From assembly GCF_005768555.2 (NCBI RefSeq), contig NZ_VCHX02000146.1, forward strand, positions 1 through 55,789: DNA of 55,789 nt, written 5' to 3'. This DNA is from Streptomyces sporangiiformans. GTDB lineage: Bacteria > Actinomycetota > Actinomycetes > Streptomycetales > Streptomycetaceae. The notes beneath the pieces were generated by a model. The model saw nothing but the letters and a program-made list of their open reading frames with translations, was not told where the DNA came from and did no database searches. Made by a program: the position numbers and the translations under genes. This document shows positions 1 through 7,597 of this stretch, one piece after another; the first letter of the stretch is position 1; each line of letters starts with the position of its first letter.

Positions 1-64
1 GGCTCCGCCCCCAGACCCCCGATCGGCCTGAACGGCCTCGTCCTCAAACGCCGGACGGGCTGAT
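1..64. repeat. Streptomyces-type palindromic repeat, left copy
   Basis: Seen in sequence: bases 1-63 reappear as the reverse complement at 6206-6268 with 62 of 63 positions equal. The element combines a GGCTCCGCCCCCAGACCCCC block with a CCTCAAACGCCGGACGGGCT block. It lies just beyond the 3' end of rsmE and may help end transcription. The true left limit is cut by the window edge. Confidence 0.8.
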
Positions 65-113
65 TGATGCCGGCCCGGGCTGGAATGCTTCAGCGGCTCC
101 GCCGCGGGCCCGG

Positions 114-869
114 TCAGGACCAGCGGCCCGTGCGGCCCAGCAGCAGCGCCACCGCCGCCGTCCCCGCGGTCGAGGTGCGGAGCACGCTGCGCCCCAGCCG
201 GCAGGCCCTCGCCCCGGCCTGAGTGAACAGCTCCAGCTCCTCGGGGGAGACACCCCCTTCGGGCCCCACGACGAGCACGATGTCACCGGACGCGGGGAGC
301 GCGGCGGTCGCCAGGGGCTCGCTCGGGTGGGCCCGGTCCTCGTGCAGCACGACCGCGAGGTCCGCTTTGGCGAGAAGTGCGGCAACCTGCTTGCTCGTCA
401 TCGCGTCCGCCACCTGCGGGAAACGCACCCGGCGCGACTGCTTGCCCGCCTCGCGCGCGGTGGCGCGCCATTTGCCGAGTGCCTTGAGGCCCCGCTCGCC
501 CTTCCACTGCGTGATGCAGCGTGCGGCGGACCAGGGGACGATCTCGTCGACACCGGTCTCCGTCATGGTTTCGACGGCGAGTTCACCGCGGTCGCCCTTG
601 GGGAGGGCCTGAACGACGGTGATCCGGGGCGTGGGCTCCGGTTCCTCACGTACCTCGTGGAGGTCCGTGACCACGAGGCGGTCCTTGCCCTCGGCCGCCT
701 TGACGACGCCTTCCGTCCAGTGCCCGTGTCCGTCCGTCAGCACGACGTCCTCGCCCGGCCGCAACCGCTTCACGGACACGGCGTGCCGCCCCTCGGGGCC
801 GTCCAGGACGAAGTCGGGCCCGCCCGGCAGCACGTCCGCCACCTCCGCCACGAACACCGGAGCGGTCAT
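114..869 (-). CDS. rsmE: 16S rRNA (uracil1498-N3)-methyltransferase RsmE
   Basis: The 251-residue product fits the RsmE family, SPOUT-fold enzymes that transfer a methyl group from S-adenosylmethionine to N3 of U1498 in the 30S decoding region. The C-terminal trefoil-knot motifs are clear: GPEGGVSPEELELF, then LGRSVLRTSTAGTAAV near the end. The N-terminal PUA-like part carries LRPGEDVVLTDG. The ATG at 869 overlaps the TGA of the upstream nitronate monooxygenase gene (TGATG), so the two are probably translationally coupled. Length is normal for the family. It lies downstream of the dnaJ/hrcA region on the same strand. Confidence 0.93.
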   Translation of the reverse strand: MTAPVFVAEVADVLPGGPDFVLDGPEGRHAVSVKRLRPGEDVVLTDGHGHWTEGVVKAAEGKDRLVVTDLHEVREEPEPTPRITVVQALPKGDRGELAVETMTETGVDEIVPWSAARCITQWKGERGLKALGKWRATAREAGKQSRRVRFPQVADAMTSKQVAALLAKADLAVVLHEDRAHPSEPLATAALPASGDIVLVVGPEGGVSPEELELFTQAGARACRLGRSVLRTSTAGTAAVALLLGRTGRWS

Positions 870-1951
870 CAGACGCCGCCCCCCGCGGGGTACGCCGACA
901 GCGTCGTCTTCGCGGCGACCAGTTCGTCCGCGAGCGCCTCGACGAGCTGCTGCGCGGGCAGGTCGCGGGCGAGCCGGTGCCCCTGCCCCGCCCACAGCGC
1001 CATCCCCTGCGGGTCGCCCGCCTTGGCGGCCGCCTTGCGCAGACCGGAGGTGAGGTGGTGGACCTGGGGGTACGCGGCGGGCGCGTAGGGGCCGTGCTCG
1101 CGCATGAAGCGGTTCACCAGACCCCGGGCCGGCCGGCCGGAGAAGGCGCGCGTCAGCTCCGTACGCACGAAGAGGGGGTTGGTCAGCGCCTGCTTGTGCA
1201 CGGCGTTGGCGCCGGACTCGTGGGTGGCGAGGAAGGCCGTGCCGAGCTGGGCCGCGCAGGCGCCCGCGGCGAGGACGGCGGCGATCTGGCTGCCGCGCAT
1301 GATGCCGCCCGCCGCGACGATCGGGATCTGTACGGCCTCGCGGATCTGCGCGATCAGGGAGAGCAGTCCGATGCCGGCGCCGGCCGTCTCCGGGTTGTCC
1401 CGGTGGGTTCCCTGGTGGCCACCCGCCTCGATGCCCTGGACGATCACCGCGTCGGCGCCCGCCCACTGCACCGCCTGGGCCTCCTCCACGGTGGTGGCGG
1501 TGACCAGGGTGATCGTGCCGGCACGGGCGAGGGAGTCCAGGACCTCGCGGGTGGGGCAGCCGAAGTGGAAGGAGACGACCGGCACCGGGTTGTCCAGGAG
1601 CACCGCGAGCTTGGCGTCGTAGCCGTCGTCGCGTCCGCTGTCGGGGTCGCCGAGCTCGGTCTCGTACCAGGCGGACTCGCCGGCGAGCTGGCTGGCGTAG
1701 ACGGAGACGGCGGCCGGGTCGGCGTACTCGGGCTGCGGCATGAAGAGGTTCACGCCGAAGGGCCGGCCGGTGGCCCCGCGCAACTGCTTGATCTCCTGGT
1801 ACATGCCGTCGGCCGTCTTGTAGCCGGCGGCGAGAAAACCGAGCCCCCCGGCCTCGGACACGGCCGCGGCGAGCTGCGGCACGGAGACGCCGCCGGCCAT
1901 GGGGGCCTGCACGATCGGGAGGGGGAAGAGATCCGTCAGCGCGGTGGACAT
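869..1951 (-). CDS. nitronate monooxygenase (2-nitropropane dioxygenase family)
   Basis: The 360-residue protein is an FMN-dependent TIM-barrel enzyme. Near the N-terminus it has PIVQAPMAGGVSVPQLAAAV, followed by GGLGFLAAGY, typical of the family. Later come GADAVIVQGIEAGGHQG, where the His of GGH matches the usual catalytic position, and IPIVAAGGI followed by an AQLGTAFL FMN-phosphate region. Family members oxidise alkyl nitronates such as propionate 3-nitronate, though some are related flavoproteins with other substrates, so the exact substrate is inferred only. The start is the ATG at 1951. The stop overlaps the rsmE start. Confidence 0.88.
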   Translation of the reverse strand: MSTALTDLFPLPIVQAPMAGGVSVPQLAAAVSEAGGLGFLAAGYKTADGMYQEIKQLRGATGRPFGVNLFMPQPEYADPAAVSVYASQLAGESAWYETELGDPDSGRDDGYDAKLAVLLDNPVPVVSFHFGCPTREVLDSLARAGTITLVTATTVEEAQAVQWAGADAVIVQGIEAGGHQGTHRDNPETAGAGIGLLSLIAQIREAVQIPIVAAGGIMRGSQIAAVLAAGACAAQLGTAFLATHESGANAVHKQALTNPLFVRTELTRAFSGRPARGLVNRFMREHGPYAPAAYPQVHHLTSGLRKAAAKAGDPQGMALWAGQGHRLARDLPAQQLVEALADELVAAKTTLSAYPAGGGV

Positions 1952-2045
1952 GACGGCATGTTGTCACGTCCACAGAGCGGGACCGAATCCGGCCTTCCGT
2001 CCGGCATACGCCATCGGAATGGGCGCCCATCAGGGGTGATGGGAA

Positions 2046-2087
2046 GGCACCCGGGCCGGCGGACACGGCCGTCGGCGCCCGGGTGCC
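2046..2087 (-). terminator. GC hairpin downstream of dnaJ
   Basis: A perfect 11-bp inverted repeat (GGCACCCGGGC at 2046-2056 with its complement at 2077-2087) lies 10 bases past the dnaJ stop. There is no T run, which is common for Streptomyces terminators. Terminator function is inferred from position. Confidence 0.55.
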
Positions 2088-2096
2088 GCACCTGCG

Positions 2097-3233
2097 TCAG
2101 CGACCGTTGAACGCGTCCTTGAGCCGTGAGAACAACCCCTGCTGTCCGGGCTGGAATTGTCCCGTAGGCCGTTCCTCGCCCCGCAGCTTGGCCAGCTCGC
2201 GCAGCAGGCGCTCCTGCTCCGGGTCGAGCTTGGACGGGGTCGTGACCTCGACGTGGACGATGAGGTCGCCCCGGCCGCCGCCGCGCAGATGCGTGACGCC
2301 GCGGCCGTGCAGCGGGATCGACTGGCCGGACTGGGTGCCCGGGCGGATGTCGACCTCTTCGAGGCCGTCGAGCGTCTCCAGCGGGACCTTGGTGCCCAGT
2401 GCTCCCGCGGTCATCGGGATGGTGACCGTGCAGTGCAGGTCGTCGCCGCGCCGCTGGAAGGTCGGGTGCGGCAGCTCGTGGATCTCGACGTAGAGGTCAC
2501 CGGCGGGCCCGCCACCGGGGCCGACCTCGCCCTCTCCGGCGAGCTGGATCCGTGTGCCGTTGTCGACACCGGCCGGGATCTTGACGGTCAGGGTCCGACG
2601 GGACCGTACGCGCCCGTCGCCCGCGCACTCCGGGCACGGGTTCGGCACGACCGTGCCGAAGCCCTGGCACTGCGGGCAGGGGCGGGACGTCATGACCTGG
2701 CCGAGGAACGAACGCGTGACCTGCGAGACCTCACCGCGGCCGCGGCACATGTCACACGTCTGAGCCGAGGTGCCCGGAGCGGCGCCCTCGCCGCTGCAGG
2801 TGGTGCAGACGACAGCGGTGTCGACCTGGATGTCCTTGGTCGTCCCGAAGGCCGCCTCGTCGAGCTCGACCTCCAGGCGGATCATCGCGTCCTGGCCGCG
2901 GCGGGTGCGCGAGCGCGGCCCGCGCTGCGACGCGGTGCCGAAGAACGCGTCCATGATGTCCGAGAAGTTCCCGAACCCGCCGGCGCCGAAGCCGCCAGCG
3001 CCTCCGCCGCCCGCCTGGGTCAGCGGGTCGCCGCCGAGGTCGTAGACCTGCTTCTTCTGCGGGTCCGACAACACCTCGTACGCGGCGTTGATCTCCTTGA
3101 ACCGCTCCTGCGTCTTCGGATCGGGGTTGACGTCCGGATGCAGCTCGCGTGCGAGCCGCCGGAAGGCCTTCTTGATCTCGTCCTGGGACGCGTCGCGGCG
3201 CACGCCGAGTACGGCGTAGTAGTCCGTGGCCAC
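2097..3233 (-). CDS. dnaJ: chaperone protein DnaJ (DnaJ2)
   Basis: A full-length type I DnaJ of 378 residues, the Hsp40 partner that stimulates DnaK ATPase and delivers clients. It has an N-terminal J domain with HPD in ARELHPDVNPDP, a Gly/Phe-rich segment (GGGGAGGFGAGGFGNF), four zinc-binding CxxCxGxG-type repeats (VCTTCSGEGA, TCDMCRGRGE, PCPQCQGFGT, PCPECAGDGR), and the C-terminal substrate-binding region. The start is a GTG at 3233 immediately after the hrcA TAA, so hrcA and dnaJ form a tight operon under HrcA/CIRCE control. Streptomyces usually has another dnaJ in the dnaK operon; this is the hrcA-linked copy. Confidence 0.96.
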   Translation of the reverse strand: MATDYYAVLGVRRDASQDEIKKAFRRLARELHPDVNPDPKTQERFKEINAAYEVLSDPQKKQVYDLGGDPLTQAGGGGAGGFGAGGFGNFSDIMDAFFGTASQRGPRSRTRRGQDAMIRLEVELDEAAFGTTKDIQVDTAVVCTTCSGEGAAPGTSAQTCDMCRGRGEVSQVTRSFLGQVMTSRPCPQCQGFGTVVPNPCPECAGDGRVRSRRTLTVKIPAGVDNGTRIQLAGEGEVGPGGGPAGDLYVEIHELPHPTFQRRGDDLHCTVTIPMTAGALGTKVPLETLDGLEEVDIRPGTQSGQSIPLHGRGVTHLRGGGRGDLIVHVEVTTPSKLDPEQERLLRELAKLRGEERPTGQFQPGQQGLFSRLKDAFNGR

Positions 3234-4250
3234 TTACGACTCCGCCAGGATCTGTCCGACGTACCGTGCCACCGCTCGTACCGCTCCCATCGTTCCGGGG
3301 TAATCCATGCGTGTCGGTCCGACCACGCCGAGTTTTGCTACTGCCTCGCCGCCCGAACCGTAGCCGACGGAGACCACGGACGTGGAGTTGAGTCCCTCAT
3401 AAGCGTTTTCGTGACCGATGCGTACGGTCATGCCCGAATCCCCTGCCTCACCAAGGAGTTTGAGGAGGACGACATGCTCCTCCAAGGCCTCCAGGACGGG
3501 CCGGATCGTGAGGGGAAAGTCATGTCCGAAGCGGGTGAGATTGGCGGTGCCGCCGATCACCAGCCGCTCCTCGGTCTCCTCGACGAGTGTCTCCAGCAGG
3601 GTGGAGAGCACCGTCGAGACCGTGCCGCGGTCCTCCGTCTCGAAGGCTTCCGGCAGGTCCTGCACCAGCTGCGGGACATCCGTGAAGCGACGGCCCGTGA
3701 CCCGGCTGTTGAGCCGCGCCCGCAGGTCCGCGAGAGACGCTTCGCCGAACGGCGCCGGGCAGTCCACCATGCGCTGCTCGACCCGGCCGGTGTCGGTGAT
3801 CAGCACGAGCATCACACGGGCCGGAGCCAGCGACAGCAGTTCCACGTGCCGCACCGTCGAACGGGTCAGCGACGGGTACTGCACGACGGCGACCTGGCGC
3901 GTGAGCTGCGCGAGCAGCCGTACGGTCCGGCCCACGACGTCGTCGAGGTCCACGGCGCCGTCGAGGAAGTTCTGGATGGCCCGTCGCTCGGGCGCGGTCA
4001 TCGGCTTGACGCCCGCGAGCTTGTCGACGAAGAGGCGGTAGCCCTTGTCCGTGGGGATGCGTCCGGCGCTGGTGTGCGGCTGCGCGATGAAGCCCTCGTC
4101 CTCGAGTGCTGCCATGTCGTTGCGCACCGTGGCGGGCGACACCCCGAGGTTGTGCCGCTCGGTGAGCGCCTTGGAGCCCACCGGCTCCTCCGTGCCCACG
4201 TAGTCCTGGACGATGGCGCGCAGCACTTCGAGCCTGCGTTCACTGAGCAC
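3234..4250 (-). CDS. hrcA: heat-inducible transcription repressor HrcA
   Basis: HrcA represses class I heat-shock genes by binding CIRCE operators, with GroEL feedback. From the GTG at 4250 the product is 338 residues beginning LSERRLEVLRAIVQDYVGTE. An N-terminal winged helix (GVSPATVRNDMAALEDEGFI and HTSAGRIPTDKGYR) is followed by the HrcA sensor domain. A longer in-frame reading to 4295 would run into the CIRCE element, and the family norm supports 4250. A CIRCE repeat lies 38 bases upstream, implying autoregulation. dnaJ follows with no gap. Confidence 0.95.
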   Translation of the reverse strand: MLSERRLEVLRAIVQDYVGTEEPVGSKALTERHNLGVSPATVRNDMAALEDEGFIAQPHTSAGRIPTDKGYRLFVDKLAGVKPMTAPERRAIQNFLDGAVDLDDVVGRTVRLLAQLTRQVAVVQYPSLTRSTVRHVELLSLAPARVMLVLITDTGRVEQRMVDCPAPFGEASLADLRARLNSRVTGRRFTDVPQLVQDLPEAFETEDRGTVSTVLSTLLETLVEETEERLVIGGTANLTRFGHDFPLTIRPVLEALEEHVVLLKLLGEAGDSGMTVRIGHENAYEGLNSTSVVSVGYGSGGEAVAKLGVVGPTRMDYPGTMGAVRAVARYVGQILAES

Positions 4251-4288
4251 CGCGCACACCTCCAGCTGGTCTTTCCCGCGTCCTTCGC

Positions 4289-4315
4289 TTGGCACTCAGT
4301 GCGTTCGAGTGCCAG
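4289..4315 (-). promoter_or_regulatory. CIRCE operator for HrcA
   Basis: TTGGCACTC at 4289-4297, nine bases, then GAGTGCCAG at 4307-4315. This is the class CIRCE layout TTAGCACTC-N9-GAGTGCTAA with both arms nearly intact. It lies between a likely -10 box and the hrcA GTG, where bound HrcA would block hrcA-dnaJ transcription. Confidence 0.95.
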
Positions 4316-4328
4316 CATCCCCGGCTCA

Positions 4329-4359
4329 AGTGTACGGCCGGTGGGTACGACCCCGGCAA
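4329..4359 (-). promoter_or_regulatory. hrcA: putative hrcA-dnaJ promoter
   Basis: On the minus strand a TACACT box at 4334-4329 fits the TANNNT -10 of Streptomyces vegetative promoters. A TTGCCG box at 4359-4354 could be the -35, with a slightly long 19-base spacer. Predicted initiation near 4322 puts the CIRCE repeat at the start of the transcript. Only the sequence match supports it. Confidence 0.45.
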
Positions 4360-4519
4360 GGCCGGGCCTGCGATGTCGGCCCGATGCATGATGGTTTGTC
4401 CGGACCTGTCGGGAACTAGTCGGTAACCAAGTTCCGCTCTGCGGTGAACCATGCCCTGCTCTGCCGGGAACATAGAGCTAGCGTCGGCGTATGAAGGTGA
4501 CTTGGGAAGGGCCGCCGCC

Positions 4520-5278
4520 GTGCTGAGTGTCGCCTGGGAGGCGTCGGGGTGGACGGAGCTGGCGCCGGGGATCGGGCGGCGCCGCCTGCCCGTGTGGGAC
4601 TGCACGGTCGGGCTCGTCGTGGGCGAGGGCGCCGCGCTCCTGATCGACGCGGGGTCGAGCGTGCGGGAGGGCGCGCTGCTGCGCGGCGAGGCGCGCCGGC
4701 TGCTCGGCGGCGGCCGGGTCACCCATCTCGCGCTCACGCACCCCCACTTCGACCATCTCTTCGGGGCGGCGGCGTTCGCGGGCGTCGAGGTGTTCGGGGC
4801 GGTGGGACTGGACCGGGTCCTCGTCCGCGACAGCGACGAGCTGCGCGCGGACGCCGTACGCAACGGCGCCGACCCCCGCGAGGCGGCCGAGGCGGCGGAC
4901 CTCCTCGTCCGTCCGCGGCACCTCGTGACCGGGGAGCGGACCCTCGACCTGGGCGGGGGCCGCCAGGTCCTGCTGGCGAACATCGGCCCCGGCCACACGC
5001 CCCACGACCTGGTGGTTCTCGTCCCCGGCACACCCGGCCCCGGCGCATCCGGCGCGGACTCCCCCGAGGTCGTCTTCTGCGGCGACCTGGTCGAGGAGTC
5101 CGGCGAACCCCAGGCGGGCCCCGACGCCGTACCGTCCCACTGGCCCACGGCCCTGGACCGGCTGCTCGACCTGGGCGGCGAGGACGCGGTGTACGTTCCG
5201 GGGCACGGCGCCGCGGTGAATGCGGCGTTTGTCCGGTCCCAACGGGACGCGCTGGCACGGCGTTTCGGCGTGTCGTAG
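4520..5278 (+). CDS. MBL-fold metallo-hydrolase
   Basis: A metallo-beta-lactamase superfamily hydrolase of 252 residues from the GTG at 4520. It carries the zinc-binding HxHxDH motif as LTHPHFDHLFG (His74, His76, Asp78, His79), a later His in GPGHTPHDL, Asp in VVFCGDLVEES, and a C-terminal VPGHG. The substrate is unknown; the superfamily includes glyoxalase II, lactonases and nucleases. I prefer GTG 4520 because GGGAAGG lies about nine bases upstream; an in-frame ATG at 4451 would add 23 residues. It diverges from hrcA and is followed 39 bases later by the DUF3097 gene. Confidence 0.82.
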   Translation: MLSVAWEASGWTELAPGIGRRRLPVWDCTVGLVVGEGAALLIDAGSSVREGALLRGEARRLLGGGRVTHLALTHPHFDHLFGAAAFAGVEVFGAVGLDRVLVRDSDELRADAVRNGADPREAAEAADLLVRPRHLVTGERTLDLGGGRQVLLANIGPGHTPHDLVVLVPGTPGPGASGADSPEVVFCGDLVEESGEPQAGPDAVPSHWPTALDRLLDLGGEDAVYVPGHGAAVNAAFVRSQRDALARRFGVS

Positions 5279-5317
5279 GGCTCTCGGCACACCCAGCGCG
5301 TCCTTTCTCCTATCGTC

Positions 5318-6130
5318 ATGCGAATGCGCCAGTACTCACCGGACCTGACCCCTCCGTGGAAGAAGCCCAAGCCCGCGCCGGAGGTCCCGGCGGAGCCGGG
5401 TCTGGTCGTGGAGGAGCCCGGCACCGGCTTCTGCGGCGCCGTGATCCGCTGCGAGGCGGGCACGGTCACTCTGGAGGACCGCTTCGGCAAGCACCGCGTG
5501 TTCCCGCTGGAACCCCGGGGCTTCCTCCTGGAGGGCCGGGTGGTGACCCTGGTCAGACCCTCGGCCGCTCCGGTACGTCCCACCCGCACGGCATCCGGCT
5601 CGGTGGCCGTCCCCGGCGCCCGCGCCCGGGTCGCCCGCGCCGGCCGCATCTATGTCGAGGGCCGCCACGACGCGGAGCTGGTGGAGAAGGTCTGGGGCGA
5701 CGACCTGCGCATCGAAGGCGTCGTCGTGGAGTACCTGGAGGGCATCGACGACCTGCCCGCCATCGTCGACGACTTCTCCCCGGGCCCCGACGCCCGCCTC
5801 GGCGTCCTCGTCGACCACCTGGTCCCGGGCACGAAGGAGTCCCGCATCGCGGAGTCGGTGACCAGTGAGCACGCGCTGGTGGTGGGCCACCCGTACATCG
5901 ACATCTGGGAGGCGGTGAAGCCGTCCTCGGTCGGCATCCGGGAGTGGCCGCGTGTCCCTCACGGGCAGGACTGGAAGACGGGTGTGTGCCGGGCACTGGG
6001 CTGGCGCGTGGCGAATACCGGGGAGGCCTGGCAGCGGATCCTCGACTCGGTGCGCTCTTACAAGGACCTGGAGCCGGAGTTGCTGGGGCGTGTGGAGGAA
6101 CTGATCGATTTCGTGACGGCGCCGGCCTGA
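5318..6130 (+). CDS. DUF3097 family protein
   Basis: A 270-residue protein of the actinobacterial DUF3097 family, function not established. Seen: an N-terminal beta-rich part (GFCGAVIRCEAGTVTLEDRF), then AGRIYVEGRHDAELVEKVWG and VVEYLEGIDDLPAIVDDF, and later GVLVDHLVPGTKESRIAE. The acidic pattern EGRHDAELV...DHLVPG resembles a Toprim-like fold, which hints at nucleic-acid work, but that is inference. ATG 5318 and ATG 5324 are both possible starts. The gene probably shares a transcript with the MBL-fold gene and ends against a large convergent hairpin. Confidence 0.8.
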   Translation: MRMRQYSPDLTPPWKKPKPAPEVPAEPGLVVEEPGTGFCGAVIRCEAGTVTLEDRFGKHRVFPLEPRGFLLEGRVVTLVRPSAAPVRPTRTASGSVAVPGARARVARAGRIYVEGRHDAELVEKVWGDDLRIEGVVVEYLEGIDDLPAIVDDFSPGPDARLGVLVDHLVPGTKESRIAESVTSEHALVVGHPYIDIWEAVKPSSVGIREWPRVPHGQDWKTGVCRALGWRVANTGEAWQRILDSVRSYKDLEPELLGRVEELIDFVTAPA

Positions 6131-6145
6131 GCCCGAGGGTTTCCT

Positions 6146-6270
6146 CACCCCATCCCTGGGGCTCCGCCCCAGACCCCGCTCCTCAAACGCCGGAGGGGCT
6201 GATTTTCAGCCCGTCCGGCGTTTGAGGACGAGGCCGTTCAGGCCGATCGGGGGTCTGGGGGCGGACCCCC
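6146..6270. repeat. paired inverted palindromic repeat, convergent terminator
   Basis: Between the converging DUF3097 and hemW genes lie two head-to-head copies of the same element: 6153-6202 (GGGGCTCCGCCCCAGACCCC, then CTCAAACGCCGGAGGGGCTG) and 6206-6268, its inverted relative. Together they can form one long hairpin with a TTTT at the tip. Position suggests a two-way terminator. The right copy matches bases 1-63 of the window inverted. Confidence 0.75.
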
Positions 6271-6329
6271 AGGTACAGGATGGGACGGGTAGGGGCGGCG
6301 GGGGCGAAAACCCCAACCACGGCCCCCGC

Positions 6330-7562
6330 TCAGTCCACCAGGTCCCGCACCACCGCATCCGCCAGCAACCGCCCCCGCAGCGTCAGCACCGCCCGCCCCT
6401 CCCCGTACGGACCGGACTCCAGCAGCCCCTCCGACAGCGCCCGGCGCGAAGCCGCGAGGCCTTCCTCGTGCAGCAAGGACAGCGGCACCCCCTCCCGCAA
6501 CCGCAGTTCCAGCAGGATCCGCTCGACCCTCCGGTCCTCCTCCGCGAGGATCTCGCGCCCGGCCCCCGGAGACCGCCCGGCCGCCAGTGCCGCCGCGTAC
6601 GCCCCTGGATGCTTGACGTTCCACCAGCGCACCCCGCCCACATGACTGTGCGCGCCCGGCCCCGCGCCCCACCAGTCGGCTCCGCGCCAGTACAGCTCGT
6701 TGTGGAGGCAGCGGCCCGCCGCGGACGTGGCCCAGTTCGAGACCTCGTACCAGTCGAAGCCCGCCGCGGACAGGCTCTCCTCCGCGATGAGGTAGCGGTC
6801 GGCGTGGACGTCGTCGTCCGTCATCGGGACCTCGCCCCGGCGGATGCGGCGCGCGAGCTGCGTGCCCTCCTCGACGATCAGCGCGTACGCCGACACGTGG
6901 TCCGGCGCCGCTCCGATCGCCGCGTCCAGGGAGGCCCGCCAGTCGTCGTCCGACTCGCCGGGCGTGCCGTAGATCAGGTCGAGGTTGACGTGCTCGAAGC
7001 CCGCCGAGCGGGCCTCCGCCACGCACGCCTCGGGGCGCCCGGGCGTGTGGGTACGGTCCAGAACCTTCAGTACGTGCCGGCGGGCGCTCTGCATCCCGAA
7101 GGAGACCCGGTTGAAGCCGCCGGCCCGCAGGGCGGCCAGATAGGCGGGGTCGACCGACTCCGGGTTCGCCTCGGTCGTGATCTCCGCGTCGTCCGCGAGC
7201 CCGAACTCGTCGCGGACCGCCCCCAGCATGCGTACGAGATCGTCGGCGGCCAGCAGCGTGGGCGTACCGCCTCCGACGAAGACCGTCCGCACGGGCCGGG
7301 GGTCGTCGCCCAGGACCTTCCGGGCGAGCCGGACCTCGTCGACGAGTGTCGACGCGTAGTTGTCACGGGAGGCGAGCACGCCTCCGCTGCCCCGCAGCTC
7401 GGTGGCGGTGTACGTGTTGAAGTCGCAGTAGCCGCAGCGCGTGGCGCAGTACGGCACGTGCAGATAGAACCCGAGGGGGCGCTCGGCCGCGTCGGCCAGG
7501 GCCTGCGAGGGCAGTGCCCCGTCGTCGGGGACGGGCTCACCGTCGGGGAGTGCGGAAGGCAT
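6330..7562 (-). CDS. hemW: radical SAM protein HemW (heme chaperone, HemN-like)
   Basis: A 410-residue radical SAM protein with the 4Fe-4S motif CATRCGYC (CxxxCxxC) near residue 40, then VFVGGGTPTLL and EITTEANPESV, and a C-terminal HemN-type domain. Proteins of this length and motif are often annotated as oxygen-independent coproporphyrinogen III oxidase. The family is now mostly seen as HemW, which binds heme and passes it to respiratory proteins. Start chosen at ATG 7562 (MPSALPDGEP); ATG 7571 would add three residues. It stands alone between the terminator at 6146-6270 and the SpoIIE gene. Confidence 0.9.
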   Translation of the reverse strand: MPSALPDGEPVPDDGALPSQALADAAERPLGFYLHVPYCATRCGYCDFNTYTATELRGSGGVLASRDNYASTLVDEVRLARKVLGDDPRPVRTVFVGGGTPTLLAADDLVRMLGAVRDEFGLADDAEITTEANPESVDPAYLAALRAGGFNRVSFGMQSARRHVLKVLDRTHTPGRPEACVAEARSAGFEHVNLDLIYGTPGESDDDWRASLDAAIGAAPDHVSAYALIVEEGTQLARRIRRGEVPMTDDDVHADRYLIAEESLSAAGFDWYEVSNWATSAAGRCLHNELYWRGADWWGAGPGAHSHVGGVRWWNVKHPGAYAAALAAGRSPGAGREILAEEDRRVERILLELRLREGVPLSLLHEEGLAASRRALSEGLLESGPYGEGRAVLTLRGRLLADAVVRDLVD

Positions 7563-7597
7563 GCCTTCCATTGTCCAGCACCTGCGGCACTGCCCGA

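Noticed and set aside
2157..4391. A 744-codon plus-strand frame opposite dnaJ and hrcA
   Set aside because: Antisense to two clear, full-length conserved genes.
4451..4519. Upstream ATG 4451 as the start of the MBL-fold gene
   Set aside because: No ribosome-binding site precedes it and the added residues lack family resemblance; GTG 4520 has a good site.
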